DNA of 64,000 nucleotides from Acidobacteriales bacterium 59-55 (GCA_001897435.1 MKSV01000004.1:542666-606665); one strand, 5' to 3'; shown: positions 44,086 through 54,336, numbered from the stretch's first letter. The notes: generated from the letters alone by a model not told the origin. Program-made: numbers and translations.

Positions 44086-47000
44086 TTGCAGATCAATTGG
44101 AAGCATGTTCGGACCATAAATGGCCAACAATCAGAAGGGTTCGAGGAGTTCTGCAGCCAATTGGCCCGACGGGAGCCAATGCTCCAAGGGGCTAGATTCA
44201 CGCGTAAAGGTAAACCAGATGCAGGAATCGAATGCTACTGGATGTTGCCAACAGGCGAAGAGATCGCTTGGCAAGCGCAATATTTTCTGTCGTTGGACCT
44301 TTCTCAATGGTCGCAAATCGACGATTCCGTTAAGACCGCTCTGGAAAAGCATCCACGGCTGATTCGGTACTACGTATGTGTGCCGGTCGATTTGCCGGAT
44401 GCTCGACTTCCGGGACAAACGAGTGGGTATCAAAAATGGCTGGACCGAGTCACAAAGTGGAGTGACTGGGCAGCAGCAAAAGGGATGTCCGTCGAATTTG
44501 TTTGGAGCGGCAGTCACGAAATGCTGGAAAAGCTGGCGTTGCCAGTCAACTCGGGCCTCGCGCGATTTTGGTTCGACGCCGCGGTCCTCGATTCTCTTTG
44601 GTTTGATAAGCGTCTTCAGGAGGCCATCGTTACCGCTGGCCCACGCTACACCCCCGAAGTTAATGTTGATCTGCCAATCATGCAGGATTTCGATGCGTTC
44701 GGCAGAACGGACACATGGGTCAAGCGGCTCAAGAAGTTCGCCGCTCAAATTAGTAAGGTGAACCGATTGGCGAGTTATGACCTCGACAAACTGGGAGCGC
44801 AACGAAGTGAACTAGATAAGGTCCTCACTCTGGTTGGCGATGCGATCTCCATGATCCGGGAGATTACGGTAGAGCCAACCTCGCCCGTCTCCTTTGGCAG
44901 CATCGTCGATCAGATCAAGGTGGCGCTGGCCGCCATCCATTCCGTGTCCTCGGAATTAAGCAAGAGCGAACGCCTCGAAGACGAAAAACCGACCGCCGGC
45001 GCAGATCGCTCGTATCGTGAAAATCCGTTCCGCTCATCTCGGTTTCGTTTGCATGACGTGGAGCGAGACCTGAACGAAGCTGTTGAATCTTTGACGTATA
45101 CCGAGACCCTCGCCCAGAGTGCGCTTCTCCTATTGGATGGGACGGCCGGCATGGGGAAGACTCATCTGCTGTGCGATCTGGCGAGCAAACGTCAACAGGC
45201 CGGCCTGCCCACGATTTTGCTCATGGGCCAACGTTTTTTGCAGCCAGCGGAGCCTTGGACGCAAGTTCTCCAGCAACTCGATCTGGCGCAATGGTCTGCC
45301 GAAGATTTTGTTGGTGCTCTGGAAGCCGTTGGCCAGTCAGCGAACTCACGAGTTCTGGTTATGATCGATGCGCTCAACGAGGGCGCGGGTCGTGCCATTT
45401 GGCCGAATCATATGAGTGCCTTTCTGCAGCTCATGACGAGGTCTCTCTGGATTGCGGTCGTCGTAAGCGTTCGCAGCAACTACGAGCAGCTTGTGTTGCC
45501 CTCCAGCGTGCTTCAGTCAGCGACGAGAGTGACCCACGAAGGTTTCGCTGATCACGAGTACAACGCGTCAAAGACGTTCTTTAAGCATTACGGAATCGAA
45601 CTGCCGTCCACGCCTTTGCTCGCGCCGGAATACCGCAGTCCACTATTTCTGAAGAGCATCTGTGTCGGTCTGAAAGATGCAGGTCATACACGGCTGCCTC
45701 GTGGATTCCATGGGATATCACAAGTTTTCCGCCTCTACACGAATGCGATTAATCTGCGTCTCGCCGGGCCGCTGGATTTTGATCCGCGATCACAGCTTGT
45801 ACAAAAAGCCCTCAAGTCTTTCGTAGCAGCCTTTCCCTCCCATCGTGAGCAGTGGCTATCCCGCGTCGATGCTATCGCGCTCGTTGACGCCATCCTTCCC
45901 AATCGCACCTTTCAGAATTCTCTCTATCAGGCCCTCGTGGGAGAAGGCCTGCTTGTTGAGGATTTGATTCGCATGGGTGACGGCGATGAAAGGGAGTTCG
46001 TGCATCTGGGATATGAGAGGCTAGCCGATCATTTCACCGCGGAGTTCATCCTTGAGAATGTCAAGAAACGCACTGCTACCAAGCCACCTGCGCAAGAGCC
46101 TTTGACCGACGATGACGACCGCTTGAGCTCCGGGGTACTCGAATCTCTGTTCATCCAAGCGCCGGAAACGCTTAAGCAGGAGCTGATGGACTTTGTTCCG
46201 ACGATCTTGTCGCACTGGCAATGGCCGGACGCCTACCGACAGAGTTTGATTTGGCGGACACCCGATGCCTTCACCGATAGAACGCTCTACTGGTTCAACC
46301 AATCGCTCGCTCGCGATTCGGATGAGGTCGATGCCGTAGAGATTGCGCTGACGCTGGCCAGTGTTCCGGCTCACCCGTGGAATGCAAGCTTTTTGGATCG
46401 ACAGCTACGGAAAAGGAAGATGGCTGTCCGGGACGAGTGGTGGACGATCAAGATTCACTCTCTGTATTCTGACAAACGCTCCGCCGTCCATCGTGTGATT
46501 GACTGGGCCCTGTCTGTGAAGACGACCGATACGGTGGATGAAGAGTCCGTTCAACTTGTTTCTCTGACACTCGGTTGGATGCTATCGAGTTCCAACCGTT
46601 TCCTACGTGATCGGGCCACCAAAGCAGCCGTCAACTTACTGAGCGGGCGCGAGAGGCTTGCGGCAGTTCTTGTGCGCAGTTTCGCCACGGTCGACGATTT
46701 GTACATCCGAGAGCGTGTCCTCGCAATCGCCTACGGCGTGGCCATGCGCTCGAGCGATCCAGCACGCATACAACCGCTCGCAGACTCGGTATTCGAGACG
46801 GTCTTCGCGGAGCCTCCCGCCACACCTCATCTCTTACTGCGTGATCACGCCAGAGGAGTCATTGAACGACTCCACTCGTTGGCACCTCAGCCAGAAGAGA
46901 TTATGGATCGCATTCGTCCACCCTACGGGAGCAAGTGGCCCAGGATTCCTTCGAAGGAGGCCGTCAAACGCCTGGAAGATGGATTCAAGGCCGATGGTAC

Positions 47001-48645
47001 AGAAGCCTATGGTGCTCGGCGGATCGCTTTCTCCGTCTTGCACGACGACTTCGGCCGTTATGTGATCGGCACGAACTCCTGGTCTACCGACTGGCTTTCG
47101 CTTCGGCTCGATAAACCTATATGGCGTTCGTACGCGGACCGTCTTAGGGAGTTCAAGTCTGAGTTAGACCCTGAACTCACCTCCGTCTGGGATGCCTATA
47201 CCGATGCCGAATCAAAGCTCGCACAGGCTTCCGTAATGAGGATATTCGCTGAACTTCGTCCGCTAGGCATAAGTGATGGCGGCACCCATACGGACACTGA
47301 TGCTGCGATTAACGAAACAACGGTGGTTCTTGAGGAGGCTGAAAAAGCTCTGCTGAGTCGGCTGAGTCGCGAACAATCGACCCGCCTAAAGACTCTCTGG
47401 AAATTGCGCGGTTCGCCCACCGCAACTCGGGCGCCAAAATTCGACCTGCATCTCATCCAGCGTTACGTGGTTAAGCGCGTCTTCGCGCTTGGGTGGACGA
47501 TCAACCGGTTTGATTACTTTGACAACAACGTGATCCGGTACGACGGCAGGAACGCCTCAAAGGCCGAAAGGATCGGGAAGAAATACCAGTGGATTGCGTA
47601 TCACGAGATATGCGCTTTGGTGGCTGATAATTTTCAATTTCGGAACGAGATCGGTAGCTCCGGCTTAGAACTCACGTATCAGGGACCATGGCAGGACTAT
47701 TCCCGCGACCTTGACCCTTCCCATTCTTTTCTCAGTACGACGGCTGATGCCAATTCTGAAGGGGGCTGGTGGGCACCTCGCTTTGAACCGGACTGGGGCG
47801 ATGAACAGGATGGCTCGTCGTGGGCGGAGAATGTTTCGGATTTCCCGGACCTCGCTAGCCTTGTGCAGAAGACCGACGCAGATGGGCGATCGTGGCTCGT
47901 TGCTGATTTATCGTTTAATCGTAACCGGCCCATACCGGAAGGAATGGATCGGGAAGACGTTGAATCCCGGACGTTCTGGTGCCATCTCCGGAGCTTCTTG
48001 ATTCGAAACGGAGATGTCGATGCTTTCGTGCAGTGGGCGGAAGGTGTGGACTTCTGGGGCCAATGGATGCCGACCGTTCCGTCCTCTTACAAGTTGTGCT
48101 TGGGCGAATATCTTTGGTCTCCCGCTTGGAAACACTTTGACAATTCGTACTACGGAAACGATGGTTGGGTACGGCCCGGTCACGGCTGTCCAGTGTCGAT
48201 TCGGACGTCTGCGTTTGAATACCACCAAGAATCTGCTGGCTTCGACTGCTCGGTCGATTCTGGTTTCACGTTGCATCTTCCAGACGCTGAGTTGGTGAAG
48301 GCCATGAATCTTACTTGGACAGGAGACGCAGCGGACTTTCGTAATTCAGACGGAGAGATCGTAACGAAAGACCCAAGTGCCTACGAGAGCGGGCCGGCAG
48401 CACTACTTCTTCGGGGCGACAGGGTTGAAGAGTTGACACGGACCAAAGGATTGAGTGTCTGCTGGATGGTTTTAGGAGAGAGGCAAGCCTACTTGCCTGG
48501 GCCCATGAAACATCTCGGAGCGGTGCGCATTTCGGGCGCTTGCTCCTTCAAGAACGGTACACTTCGCGGCTTTGTGCATTTCAGAAAGGATGAGTGGACG
48601 AACGAAGAAACTGTTGGGAAGACTATAACTGAGAAGCGTTTTTAG
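44086..48645 (+). CDS. Avs-like STAND NTPase with N-terminal nuclease-like domain
   Basis: 1519 residues from TTG 44086 (GGAGG five bases ahead; no in-frame ATG fits the conserved N-terminus INGQQSEGFEEF). An N-terminal PD-(D/E)xK-like fold has FTRKGKPDAGIECYW and AWQAQYF. The NTPase has Walker A DGTAGMGKTHL (K358) and Walker B VMIDALNEG (D428). A very long helical/beta C-terminus follows, as in Avs proteins that sense phage components and then activate their nuclease. Length and order fit Avs2/Avs4-like proteins. The catalytic Lys position of the nuclease is Gln here (Q65). Confidence 0.75.
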   Translation: MQINWKHVRTINGQQSEGFEEFCSQLARREPMLQGARFTRKGKPDAGIECYWMLPTGEEIAWQAQYFLSLDLSQWSQIDDSVKTALEKHPRLIRYYVCVPVDLPDARLPGQTSGYQKWLDRVTKWSDWAAAKGMSVEFVWSGSHEMLEKLALPVNSGLARFWFDAAVLDSLWFDKRLQEAIVTAGPRYTPEVNVDLPIMQDFDAFGRTDTWVKRLKKFAAQISKVNRLASYDLDKLGAQRSELDKVLTLVGDAISMIREITVEPTSPVSFGSIVDQIKVALAAIHSVSSELSKSERLEDEKPTAGADRSYRENPFRSSRFRLHDVERDLNEAVESLTYTETLAQSALLLLDGTAGMGKTHLLCDLASKRQQAGLPTILLMGQRFLQPAEPWTQVLQQLDLAQWSAEDFVGALEAVGQSANSRVLVMIDALNEGAGRAIWPNHMSAFLQLMTRSLWIAVVVSVRSNYEQLVLPSSVLQSATRVTHEGFADHEYNASKTFFKHYGIELPSTPLLAPEYRSPLFLKSICVGLKDAGHTRLPRGFHGISQVFRLYTNAINLRLAGPLDFDPRSQLVQKALKSFVAAFPSHREQWLSRVDAIALVDAILPNRTFQNSLYQALVGEGLLVEDLIRMGDGDEREFVHLGYERLADHFTAEFILENVKKRTATKPPAQEPLTDDDDRLSSGVLESLFIQAPETLKQELMDFVPTILSHWQWPDAYRQSLIWRTPDAFTDRTLYWFNQSLARDSDEVDAVEIALTLASVPAHPWNASFLDRQLRKRKMAVRDEWWTIKIHSLYSDKRSAVHRVIDWALSVKTTDTVDEESVQLVSLTLGWMLSSSNRFLRDRATKAAVNLLSGRERLAAVLVRSFATVDDLYIRERVLAIAYGVAMRSSDPARIQPLADSVFETVFAEPPATPHLLLRDHARGVIERLHSLAPQPEEIMDRIRPPYGSKWPRIPSKEAVKRLEDGFKADGTEAYGARRIAFSVLHDDFGRYVIGTNSWSTDWLSLRLDKPIWRSYADRLREFKSELDPELTSVWDAYTDAESKLAQASVMRIFAELRPLGISDGGTHTDTDAAINETTVVLEEAEKALLSRLSREQSTRLKTLWKLRGSPTATRAPKFDLHLIQRYVVKRVFALGWTINRFDYFDNNVIRYDGRNASKAERIGKKYQWIAYHEICALVADNFQFRNEIGSSGLELTYQGPWQDYSRDLDPSHSFLSTTADANSEGGWWAPRFEPDWGDEQDGSSWAENVSDFPDLASLVQKTDADGRSWLVADLSFNRNRPIPEGMDREDVESRTFWCHLRSFLIRNGDVDAFVQWAEGVDFWGQWMPTVPSSYKLCLGEYLWSPAWKHFDNSYYGNDGWVRPGHGCPVSIRTSAFEYHQESAGFDCSVDSGFTLHLPDAELVKAMNLTWTGDAADFRNSDGEIVTKDPSAYESGPAALLLRGDRVEELTRTKGLSVCWMVLGERQAYLPGPMKHLGAVRISGACSFKNGTLRGFVHFRKDEWTNEETVGKTITEKRF

Positions 48646-49020
48646 CCACTCCCTCAGACCCGATTGAACGCTCAGCGGAGCGCCGATATCATACAGTCTT
48701 CGAAGACATCGGCGACGGCGAAATAGATTGCGCTCAGTTAGGCGTCGTTTCCTCGGCATCAAGGGTTGAAGGAGAGACGAGACGGGATAGGTAATCGGAA
48801 GTCGGCTTATGTTTACTAATCCTGCTGCCGCTCAATCTCAATTGGTGTGAACAGGCCAATGCGCTCAGAGAGTCTCGTTGCGTCTCTGTCAACGTGGACT
48901 CCCCGTAGCTCGGCGGCCTCTTGGGAGCATCACGCCATTCTGGCGCGGACAAGATATGCTTTATTCCCGCCCAAATTATGCTTTATTTCACAGTCTTCCC
49001 AAGAACGGAAGGTGAGTCCC
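48646..49020. other. no gene seen: junction of cargo and ICE backbone
   Basis: About 375 bp. The only structure noted is a pair of TATGCTTTATT direct repeats at 48955-48965 and 48977-48987, 22 bp apart, just ahead of the methylase gene. Confidence 0.5.
48955..48987 (+). promoter_or_regulatory. two TATGCTTTATT direct repeats
   Basis: Two identical 11-mers with a 22-bp period, i.e. two helical turns, placed 34 bp before the methylase start. May bind a regulator on one face of the DNA. Confidence 0.4.
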
Positions 49021-50085
49021 ATGCGCAATGTTGCCCGCATCAAACTGGGTTATTATCCTCTCCCTCCAGCGGAAGGATCGCGCCTGCGACGGCTGCTTAG
49101 CTTCCCATCGGGACCGACATCGGTACTCGATCCGTGTGCCGGTACGGGAGCAGCGCTCGCCCAGCTGACAGAAGACGCTAACGTCACGCGCTATGCCGTG
49201 GAGCTCGATGCGGAGAGGGCGCGCCAGGCAAAGGACGCCGGAATCCAAACGATTCACGCGAACCTATTTGACGTGCAAGCGAGAGTCGAGAGCTTCTCGC
49301 TGCTCTACCTGAACCCTCCTTACGACTCCGAAGTGGCCTCGTTCGGAAATAAACGGATGGAGTTCCTGTTTCTACAGCGTACCGCTCGCTGGCTGGTGAA
49401 TGGCGGTGTTCTGGTGATGGTGGTCCCTCACGGACGCCTGCAAGATTGCGTTCCGCTGCTGGCGGAGATGTTCAGCAAGTTTCAAGTCCTACGGCTGACC
49501 GATCCTGAGTCAGATCGCTTCGACCAGGTGGTACTGCTGGCCGTTCGTTCGCGCATAAGCGCCGCGGCGTATGAGTCCAACCGTCAGAAGCTGATTGAGG
49601 CCATCTGGAAAAAGCCGCTTCCATCGCTCGTGGGAGGTGAAGCTCGTTACGATGTCCCGCCTTCGCGCCCAGCCGAGATGGTCCATCGAGGGTTGCCTCT
49701 CGATGAGATCGAAGACCTTGTGATCGCATCTGCGGCGTGGAATAAGACCCGGTCGTTCCTTCTGCCAAAGGAGGAGTCAGCCGTTGGTCGCCCAATCACG
49801 CCTCTTCACGGCGGCCACGTCGGACTGCTCTGCACGGCCGGACTGTTGAATGGCGTTTTCGGATCAGATCAGGATCGCCATATCGCCCGGTGGAGAACGG
49901 TCAAATACGTCACCACTTTCGAAGAGAAGGTGGACGGGTTCACTGAGGTCCACAAGAAAGAGCGTTTCTCGAATGAGCTTGCGCTGGTGTACGCGGACGG
50001 CCGCACGTTGGTGCTCACGGATGAGAAGAAGAAAGATAAGGAGACGAAGGATGCAGAACGCACACCTGCGCCTCGGGCGGCTTGA
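49021..50085 (+). CDS. SAM-dependent DNA methylase-like protein
   Basis: 354 residues from ATG 49021 (AAGGTGAG ahead). SAM-binding motif SVLDPCAGTGAALAQL and catalytic LNPPYDSE, the N6-adenine/N4-cytosine DNA methylase pattern; VLVMVVPHGRLQD follows. A single-gene methylase in an ICE often protects it from host restriction, and no matching restriction gene is present. The end overlaps the next gene by 35 bp. Confidence 0.75.
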   Translation: MRNVARIKLGYYPLPPAEGSRLRRLLSFPSGPTSVLDPCAGTGAALAQLTEDANVTRYAVELDAERARQAKDAGIQTIHANLFDVQARVESFSLLYLNPPYDSEVASFGNKRMEFLFLQRTARWLVNGGVLVMVVPHGRLQDCVPLLAEMFSKFQVLRLTDPESDRFDQVVLLAVRSRISAAAYESNRQKLIEAIWKKPLPSLVGGEARYDVPPSRPAEMVHRGLPLDEIEDLVIASAAWNKTRSFLLPKEESAVGRPITPLHGGHVGLLCTAGLLNGVFGSDQDRHIARWRTVKYVTTFEEKVDGFTEVHKKERFSNELALVYADGRTLVLTDEKKKDKETKDAERTPAPRAA

Positions 50086-50695
50086 GTATCAACGCAGCTC
50101 GGGGAAAACGAACACGCACATCGCTGTCCACGTCTCCCATTATGTTGGCGAGAAGGAGCAGGCCCATCTCCTCAGCTATTTCGGGAACGACGCCGAGGTG
50201 GCGGCTGTAACCGCAGCGATCCAGGAGAACCATCGGTTTGAGTTGCAGTTTCCTGACGGTTCAAAGCAACGCATCGGATTCGGAACCGAGGCTTCTTGCT
50301 ACAAGGGAAACCTGAATCTTCCGGCTCTCGGTAAATCGCTGCGCCACGTCGTTGTCATATCTACCTGGCTCCACGGTAACGGGAGCGCTGGGCGGACCTT
50401 TGTGATGAACGACGAACCGCAAACCCAGGATCTGGTGTGGGCCACTCTGGTGAGCCTGCTTGGCGTCCCTGCCGATCCGCGATGGGGCTCTCATCTCCTT
50501 CAGGAATTGAGGCGAGACAACAAGCTTGTTCCCCTCGCGGGGATTGGGTGTTCTCCTGCCGTGATTCAGGCTACGCGCGAGGAGATGCTCGAGAGGATTG
50601 GCCGCTCCCGTTCTGCCGGAGACATTCCATTCCCGGAAAACAACGGTCCGGTCCTTTGGCCGGCCTTCGGTATCCGCCAGATGTTGTCTCAGTAA
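50051..50695 (+). CDS. unknown protein coupled to the methylase
   Basis: 214 residues from ATG 50051 inside the methylase end. N-terminal beta-rich part (LGRLEYQRSSGKTNTHIAVH), then FELQFPDGSKQRIGFGTEAS and a helical end. No family recognised; the tight overlap suggests a joint function. Confidence 0.6.
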   Translation: MQNAHLRLGRLEYQRSSGKTNTHIAVHVSHYVGEKEQAHLLSYFGNDAEVAAVTAAIQENHRFELQFPDGSKQRIGFGTEASCYKGNLNLPALGKSLRHVVVISTWLHGNGSAGRTFVMNDEPQTQDLVWATLVSLLGVPADPRWGSHLLQELRRDNKLVPLAGIGCSPAVIQATREEMLERIGRSRSAGDIPFPENNGPVLWPAFGIRQMLSQ

Positions 50696-50789
50696 GACGT
50701 GAGCTTAGCCCACATTTCTCAACAATCCAGACCACCCACCTGAGGACGCCGGTCTGAGCCTGTTGCCCTGTCTCTTAGCGGGAACTTTT

Positions 50790-50981
50790 ATGGAAAACAA
50801 CGAAACTCAACCCAAGACCTTTGTTGAAATGTTCCTCGAACTCCTCGAAGACCGTTTCCCATGGCTCGGTAAGAATGAACCGGCCTCTGGCGCGGACACG
50901 GTGGACCGGCTCAACGATCTTCATGAGGTCTTACGGAAGGCTCGAACCGTAGGCCAACGCAAGAAATCGACTCGGCGTTAG
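50790..50981 (+). CDS. small helical protein
   Basis: 63 residues from ATG 50790 (GGGAA ahead). Amphipathic helices (FVEMFLELLEDRFPWLGKNE, VDRLNDLHEVLRKAR) and a basic end (GQRKKSTRR). Followed by a strong terminator. Unknown. Confidence 0.55.
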   Translation: MENNETQPKTFVEMFLELLEDRFPWLGKNEPASGADTVDRLNDLHEVLRKARTVGQRKKSTRR

Positions 50982-51003
50982 ATTAAGATTCCTCAACCAT
51001 CCC

Positions 51004-51027
51004 AGGCCGGCGGAAGCCGGCCTTTTT
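51004..51027 (+). terminator. rho-independent terminator
   Basis: AGGCCGGC-GGAA-GCCGGCCT stem, then TTTT. Ends the methylase operon, 23 bp after the small gene. Confidence 0.9.
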
Positions 51028-51054
51028 CTATGCCTTCTCTCACTGGAGGTTCCT

Positions 51055-53355
51055 GTGGATACGTACCACGATTACCTGCGCGCTTATAGTTCGGAGCTGG
51101 GTGCTCGGATCGTCGAGATGTACCCGCCGCTCCAGGGCCCGAAGGACCCGATAGCGCCAGCACTCAAGACGCTGCTGCGCAAGCCGCTGCCGACCCAGGC
51201 TATGACCATCACGGGCGCTGCGAAGTATCTCCAAACGGAAGACTCGCTGAGGCTCATCGGTGAATGCGGCACGGGAAAGACGATCATGTCGATCGGGATC
51301 GCCCATGCCCACGCCAATGGGAAGCCTTATTCGACTCTTGTCATGTGCCCGCCACACCTGGTGCTGAAGTGGGCGCGTGAAGTCCTCATCACGGTGCCTC
51401 TGGCGCGGACCTTCGTCCTCTATGACCTGCGTAATGGAGGCGACCCATCGAAGCCTCATGGGATCGTCGAAGTCAGGATGCGCAACGGCCACGCGGTGGC
51501 AAAAGGCCTCAAGTCCACGGTCTCGGAGCTGCGCAGGATGGGACGCAAAGGCTGGCGGAAGCTCTGTCCTGGACCGGCATATTTCATCGTCAGCAAGGAG
51601 ACGGGAAAGCTTAGCTACTTCTGGAAGCATGCTTACAATACAGCCAAATCCGGCAAAGCCAGGCAGTGCGTTACGAACCCGGATACAGGCGCTGTCGTTC
51701 CTAATCCTGATGGCGGCCACCTCATCAAGCTCGATTTCGACGACCTGAAACGGTCGGAGACCGTCCAGCGCGCGAAGAAGGGGACGGAGCAATACTCTCC
51801 ACTCTGGGAGGCGGACCGAAATAAGATTCAGCGGATGGCGCCGCTTGAATACATTGGCCGCTATTTGAAGCGGTTCTTCGATTATTCCTTCGCCGATGAG
51901 TTGCATCAGCTCGCCAACGACACTGCCCAAGGGAACAATCTTTGCGTATTGCGCCGGTGCGCACGCAAATTGATCGCTAACACTGGGACCCTGATGGGCG
52001 GCTATGCCAGTGACCTCTTCCACATCTTTTACCGGATGGAGCCGTGGAAGATGGTCGAGGCCGGCTTTGAAGCTGGCAGCCAGGGGCAGACCGACTTTCA
52101 AGCTGCTTTTGGCGTGCTCGAATCGATCGAGAGAATACCGGACGAAGACAAAGCCTGCACAAGAGCCACGAAGAGCACCGTCCGGCTCCAAAAGAAGCCA
52201 GGCGCTTCACCGCTTCTGTTCGGCAGGTTCCTGATGAGCTCGACTGTCTTCGTCTCGCTCGAAGACATCGCCGATTATCTTCCCCCCTACGAGGAGAGCG
52301 TCTGTGAGATTGCGCTCGATCCGAAGCTGCGCGATGCCTATATGGGTATCCAAGAGGACATCCAGAACGCGCTCAAAGCCAATCGCGGCAACCGCAGCCT
52401 TATGAGCTTAATGCTTCATCGGCTCATGCTCTACCCAGATCACCCCTTCGACATCGGTGAAATATGGGGTAAGCGTTTCGATCAGCAGGAAAAGCGCCTC
52501 GTGCCATTTTTGGTCACCACCGCCCCCGACCTCCCGAAGGACGAGCTGTACTCGAAGGAACGAAAACTCGTCGAGGACATTCGCGAAGAACTCCGGCAAG
52601 GACGGCGGTGCCAGGTTTTCGCGACCTTCACCGGGGAACACGATGTACCCGAGCGGCTGGAGCAAGTCCTTCGTCAGGCTGGCATCCGAGTGGCTGTCCT
52701 GCGCGCATCGGTTCCAACCCTGAAGCGAGAGCAGTGGTATGAGAAGCAAATCAGGGATGGAGTCGAGGTGGTGCTCGGCCATCCCAAACTGGTCGAGACG
52801 GGACTCGATCTCTTGTGGTTCCCAACGGTCTACTTCTACCAGACCGGCTACTCGCTGCACACGCTGCGGCAGGCGAGCCGGAGGTCGTGGCGCATCGGCC
52901 AGAGATTCGATGTCCGCGTGAAGTTTCTGATCTACGACGAAACGACCCAACGCACCTGCCTTCGTCTCATGGGTCGCAAGATGCTCGTGGCTCTCATGAT
53001 GGAAGGCAAGTTCTCGGGCGAAGGCATCCATTCGATGGATGCGGACGACGACCTGCTTGCCGCGATGGCACGTGAACTGGTGGAGCAGGGCGGTGTCGGC
53101 GAATCTGCCGATGCGGTCTGGGCCGAAATCAGACGGGAACGGACGGCGCAGGCCAATGCAGTCCCGCAACTCGCGAAGCCGGACGATTGGCAGGAAGCGC
53201 CGATGATCAGTGACATGTTTAGTGGAATCGACACTCCTGTATCCGCTGCGACTCCTGGGCCGGTATTGGTCGAACCGAAGCCCAAACAGAAGAAGGTTGA
53301 ATCGATCTGGCCTACGGGCTATGTAGTCGGAGAACAGATGCGGCTGTTCGGCTAG
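51055..53355 (+). CDS. SNF2-type DNA helicase/ATPase
   Basis: 766 residues from GTG 51055 (TGGAGG ahead). Walker A IGECGTGKT (residues 69-76), a zinc-finger-free insert, Walker B DELH (D281-H284), and C-terminal motifs VVLGHPKLVETGLDL and QASRRSWRIGQ, the SNF2 motif VI. Such plasmid/ICE helicases may remodel DNA-protein complexes during transfer or recombination. The tail (residues about 700-766) is poorly ordered. Confidence 0.82.
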   Translation: MDTYHDYLRAYSSELGARIVEMYPPLQGPKDPIAPALKTLLRKPLPTQAMTITGAAKYLQTEDSLRLIGECGTGKTIMSIGIAHAHANGKPYSTLVMCPPHLVLKWAREVLITVPLARTFVLYDLRNGGDPSKPHGIVEVRMRNGHAVAKGLKSTVSELRRMGRKGWRKLCPGPAYFIVSKETGKLSYFWKHAYNTAKSGKARQCVTNPDTGAVVPNPDGGHLIKLDFDDLKRSETVQRAKKGTEQYSPLWEADRNKIQRMAPLEYIGRYLKRFFDYSFADELHQLANDTAQGNNLCVLRRCARKLIANTGTLMGGYASDLFHIFYRMEPWKMVEAGFEAGSQGQTDFQAAFGVLESIERIPDEDKACTRATKSTVRLQKKPGASPLLFGRFLMSSTVFVSLEDIADYLPPYEESVCEIALDPKLRDAYMGIQEDIQNALKANRGNRSLMSLMLHRLMLYPDHPFDIGEIWGKRFDQQEKRLVPFLVTTAPDLPKDELYSKERKLVEDIREELRQGRRCQVFATFTGEHDVPERLEQVLRQAGIRVAVLRASVPTLKREQWYEKQIRDGVEVVLGHPKLVETGLDLLWFPTVYFYQTGYSLHTLRQASRRSWRIGQRFDVRVKFLIYDETTQRTCLRLMGRKMLVALMMEGKFSGEGIHSMDADDDLLAAMARELVEQGGVGESADAVWAEIRRERTAQANAVPQLAKPDDWQEAPMISDMFSGIDTPVSAATPGPVLVEPKPKQKKVESIWPTGYVVGEQMRLFG

Positions 53356-53481
53356 GAATGAGGGCTCAGCTCATTGATTCCATTGGGTGTCGTCCTCTTC
53401 AAGAGAGGTTTTTCCCGAGGGAATGCCGACATCCAGTCTCGCGGGGACCACATCATCCTGTGCCCACTGGATAGGATTCCT

Positions 53482-53513
53482 GCAATGGCATATACTTTTG
53501 TATATGCCATTGC
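53482..53513. promoter_or_regulatory. operator of the VapBC module
   Basis: Perfect inverted repeat GCAATGGCATATAC-TTTT-GTATATGCCATTGC, 14-bp arms, ending 16 bp before the vapB ATG. VapBC complexes typically repress their own promoter through such sites. Confidence 0.8.
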
Positions 53514-53529
53514 TTCAGAGGGAGGAGCT

Positions 53530-53757
53530 ATGCAACGTACAGCGAAGGTTTTCATGAACAATAGGAACCAGGCGGTCAGGCTACCGAAGGAGTTTCAGTT
53601 CTCTACCTCCGAGGTCTTCATTCGTAGGCAGGGGGATGAGGTCGTGCTTTCTCCACGGCCCGCTGACTGGTCCGGCTACCTCAATTCAGGCACCGTCGCG
53701 TCTCCAGAGTTCATGGAAGGCGTTGACGATCTTCCCGTGCAGGAACGAAACCTCTGA
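53530..53757 (+). CDS. vapB: VapB-type antitoxin
   Basis: 75 residues from ATG 53530 (GGAGG ahead). AbrB/SpoVT fold N-terminus (AKVFMNNRNQAVRLPKEFQF, EVFIRRQGDEVVLSPR), then a toxin-wrapping tail (FMEGVDDLPVQERNL). It binds the operator just upstream. Its stop overlaps the toxin start (TGATG). Confidence 0.88.
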   Translation: MQRTAKVFMNNRNQAVRLPKEFQFSTSEVFIRRQGDEVVLSPRPADWSGYLNSGTVASPEFMEGVDDLPVQERNL

Positions 53758-54170
53758 TGCCGGTCTACATGCTCGATACCGATATTTCGTCCTACATCAT
53801 GAAGCGTTCTCACGATGCCGTGCTCGAACGACTCAAGCAGACACCGATCGATGACGTCTGTATCTCGGTCATCACAAAATCAGAACTGATGTTCGGAGTG
53901 GAACTCTCGCCCCGGCGTCAGCAGGATCAAGCTGCGTTGGACGAATTCTTGCGTTATGTCGAGGTGCTCGACTTCCCAAATGAAGCGGCGCTTCACTATG
54001 CTCAGATTCGAGCCACCCTCAAACAGAGTGGAAACATGATTGGAGCTAACGACCTTTTCATCGCGGCCCACGCTCGCAGTCTTGGACTCACGGTCGTGAC
54101 CAACAACACGCGAGAGTTTGGGCGTGTCCCCGATCTGAGGATCGAGAACTGGTCAGTCCCGATCAGCTGA
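53757..54170 (+). CDS. vapC: VapC PIN-domain RNase toxin
   Basis: 137 residues. PIN-domain acids in YMLDTDISSYI (D7), SVITKSELMFGVE (E) and MIGANDLFIAAHARSLGLTV (D), with TNNTREFGRV near the end, the usual VapC pattern. Cuts RNA, probably tRNA, when not held by VapB. Likely stabilises the ICE. Confidence 0.92.
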   Translation: MPVYMLDTDISSYIMKRSHDAVLERLKQTPIDDVCISVITKSELMFGVELSPRRQQDQAALDEFLRYVEVLDFPNEAALHYAQIRATLKQSGNMIGANDLFIAAHARSLGLTVVTNNTREFGRVPDLRIENWSVPIS

Positions 54171-54336
54171 CACCTTGTGACTGGACCGGGGCCTCCGTGA
54201 ACCGAAGACCCTCCTCTTGTTCTCCAATTGCCAGGAAGCATACCTCTTTCTTCTTAACGAAGCAGTGATCTTGTGTCGAGAGGGAAGATCGTTCCAACGC
54301 CGCATCGCAACCAGATGACAATTTGAAGAGAAGAGA

